Of a stretch of DNA of 64,000 nucleotides, positions 62,882-64,000 are shown one piece after another; the stretch's first letter is position 1, and each line of letters starts with the position of its first letter. The position numbers and the translations under genes are program-made. The notes beneath the pieces are model-generated. The model did no database searches. It worked only from the letters and a program-made list of their open reading frames with translations, and was not told where the DNA came from. This stretch comes from Streptomyces sp. CC208A (GTDB lineage: Bacteria > Actinomycetota > Actinomycetes > Streptomycetales > Streptomycetaceae), in contig NZ_JASCXN010000008.1 of NCBI RefSeq assembly GCF_030010625.1, positions 1 through 64,000 of the forward strand. Direction: 5' to 3'.

Positions 62882-64000
62882 GGAGCCCGTGGCCGTCGTC
62901 GGCATCGGCCAGACCAAGCACGTCGCCGCCCGCCGGGACGTCTCGATCGCCGGACTCGTCCGCGAGGCCGCCCTGCGGGCCCTCGACGACGCCGAGCTGA
63001 CCTGGGCGGACGTCGACGCCGTCGTCATCGGCAAGGCGCCCGACTTCTTCGAGGGCGTCATGATGCCGGAGCTGTACCTCGCAGACGCCCTCGGCGCCGT
63101 CGGCAAACCCCTCCTGCGCGTCCACACCGCGGGCTCCGTCGGCGGCTCCACCGCCCTCGTCGCCGCCAGCCTGGTCGCCGCCCGGGTGCACCGGACCGTC
63201 CTCACCCTCGCCTTCGAGAAGCAGTCCGAGTCCAACGCCATGTGGGGCCTGTCCCTGCCGGTCCCCTTCCAGCAGCCCCTCCTCGCCGGCGCCGGCGGCT
63301 TCTTCGCCCCGCACGTCCGCGCCTACATGCGCCGCACCGGCGCCCCCGACACGGTCGGCTCCCTCGTCGCGTACAAGGACCGCCGCAACGCCCTGAAGAA
63401 CCCCTACGCCCACCTCCACGAGCACGACATCACCCTGGAGAAGGTGCAGGCGTCCCCCATGCTGTGGGACCCCATCCGCTACTCGGAGACCTGCCCGTCC
63501 TCCGACGGCGCCTGCGCCATGGTCCTCACCGACCGGGCCGGGGCGGACCGGGCGCCCCGGCCCGCCGCCTGGGTGCACGGCGGCGCCATGCGCAGCGAGC
63601 CCACCCTCTTCGCCGGCAAGGACTTCGTCTCGCCCCGCGCGGGCCGCGACTGCGCCGCCGACGTCTACCGGCAGGCCGGGATCACCGACCCGCGCCGGCA
63701 GATCGACGCCGTCGAGATGTACGTGCCGTTCTCCTGGTACGAGCCGATGTGGCTGGAGAACCTGGGCTTCGCCGCCGAGGGCGAGGGATGGAAGCTCACC
63801 GAGTCCGGCGTCACCGAACTCGACGGCGATCTGCCCGTCAACCCCTCGGGGGGCGTCCTCTCCACCAACCCCATCGGCGCCTCCGGCATGATCCGCTTCG
63901 CCGAGGCCGCCCTCCAGGTACGGGGGGAGGCCGGCGAGCACCAGGTGGACGGCGCCCGCCGGGCCCTGGGCCACGCCTACGGCGGCGGCGCCCAGTTCTT
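62871..64000 (+). CDS. Thiolase-like lipid-transfer protein (cut by window end)
   Basis: At least 376 residues are visible from ATG 62871, running off the window. It starts EPVAVVGIGQTKHVAARRDV, as SCP-x/Ltp-type thiolase-like proteins do. The nucleophile region reads VHTAGSVGGSTALVAASLVA with Ser or Gly in place of Cys. The late motif VNPSGGVLSTNPIGASGMIR lacks the His of GHP. It retains the general thiolase fold (TCPSSDGACAMVLTDR). With the DUF35 protein and the previous gene it probably forms an acyl-CoA aldolase or transfer complex. Its 11-base overlap with the previous gene points to coupled translation. Confidence 0.88.
   Translation, partial: MSGKEPVAVVGIGQTKHVAARRDVSIAGLVREAALRALDDAELTWADVDAVVIGKAPDFFEGVMMPELYLADALGAVGKPLLRVHTAGSVGGSTALVAASLVAARVHRTVLTLAFEKQSESNAMWGLSLPVPFQQPLLAGAGGFFAPHVRAYMRRTGAPDTVGSLVAYKDRRNALKNPYAHLHEHDITLEKVQASPMLWDPIRYSETCPSSDGACAMVLTDRAGADRAPRPAAWVHGGAMRSEPTLFAGKDFVSPRAGRDCAADVYRQAGITDPRRQIDAVEMYVPFSWYEPMWLENLGFAAEGEGWKLTESGVTELDGDLPVNPSGGVLSTNPIGASGMIRFAEAALQVRGEAGEHQVDGARRALGHAYGGGAQF

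Overview
The window is about 73% GC by eye, with codon use, GTG starts and intergenic repeats typical of Streptomyces, and it reads as an accessory-rich chromosomal stretch of a Streptomyces-like actinomycete. No rRNA, tRNA, CRISPR array, transposase or replication origin was seen.

Layout. 1-2.9 kb: two sodium/proton antiporters (the first cut by the window edge) and a membrane protein. 3.0-11.0 kb: a polymorphic-toxin locus on the minus strand, made of a secreted RHS/YD-repeat protein with a pretoxin HINT domain and a small nuclease-like tip, followed by a candidate immunity gene. The RHS frame is broken by one base insertion and one amber codon. 11.2-26.4 kb: a stress or dormancy-like island with two universal stress proteins, a flavodoxin, four CBS-BON proteins, a potassium channel, an Acg-type nitroreductase, a GH65 phosphorylase with a beta-phosphoglucomutase-like HAD enzyme, and ClpC. 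Four copies of one 14-bp inverted repeat sit upstream of its genes. 26.5-27.6 kb: a relic in which a DyP peroxidase and a family-1 encapsulin have been joined by deletion. 27.6-34.8 kb: an FAD oxidoreductase, a GreA-like factor and a three-gene set (unknown protein, MoxR ATPase, VWA/metallopeptidase-like protein). 35.0-38.9 kb: an MpaB-family oxygenase, a kinase with kinesin-light-chain-type TPRs and an Sfp-type phosphopantetheinyl transferase. 39.1-41.3 kb: tdh-kbl, the threonine-to-glycine operon. 41.5-46.7 kb: a LysR regulator, a GAF-PP2C phosphatase, a decayed MFS exporter and a serine hydrolase. 46.9-49.5 kb: a nitronate monooxygenase-like protein and an acyl-CoA synthetase. 49.6-53.2 kb: CsbD, an acylase remnant, an HxlR/dehydrogenase pair and phenylacetate-CoA ligase. 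53.6-57.9 kb: a P450-cupin pair, a GNAT, a pentapeptide protein and an alpha/beta hydrolase. 58.0-64.0 kb: divergent CoA-ester genes (acyl-CoA synthetase; enoyl-CoA hydratase, then DUF35 protein and two thiolase-like proteins), cut by the right edge.

How the parts connect. The stress island looks co-regulated through the shared box, and its content resembles DosR/DevR-type dormancy regulons. The two CoA-ester regions at 46.9 and 59 kb share an identical 14-nt sequence inside an operator-like inverted repeat, so one regulator may control both. Two intergenic regions (34.9 and 41.4 kb) carry the same kind of GGATCC-rich palindromic element.

Caution. Several genes (RHS, GNAT at 23 kb, DyP, the VWA gene) are broken by one-base changes, mostly in C/G runs, which may be sequencing errors. 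The encapsulin/DyP fusion, the MFS deletion and the lost CXXC of the DsbA-like fragment cannot be explained that way. All family assignments come from reading motifs, without database searches.
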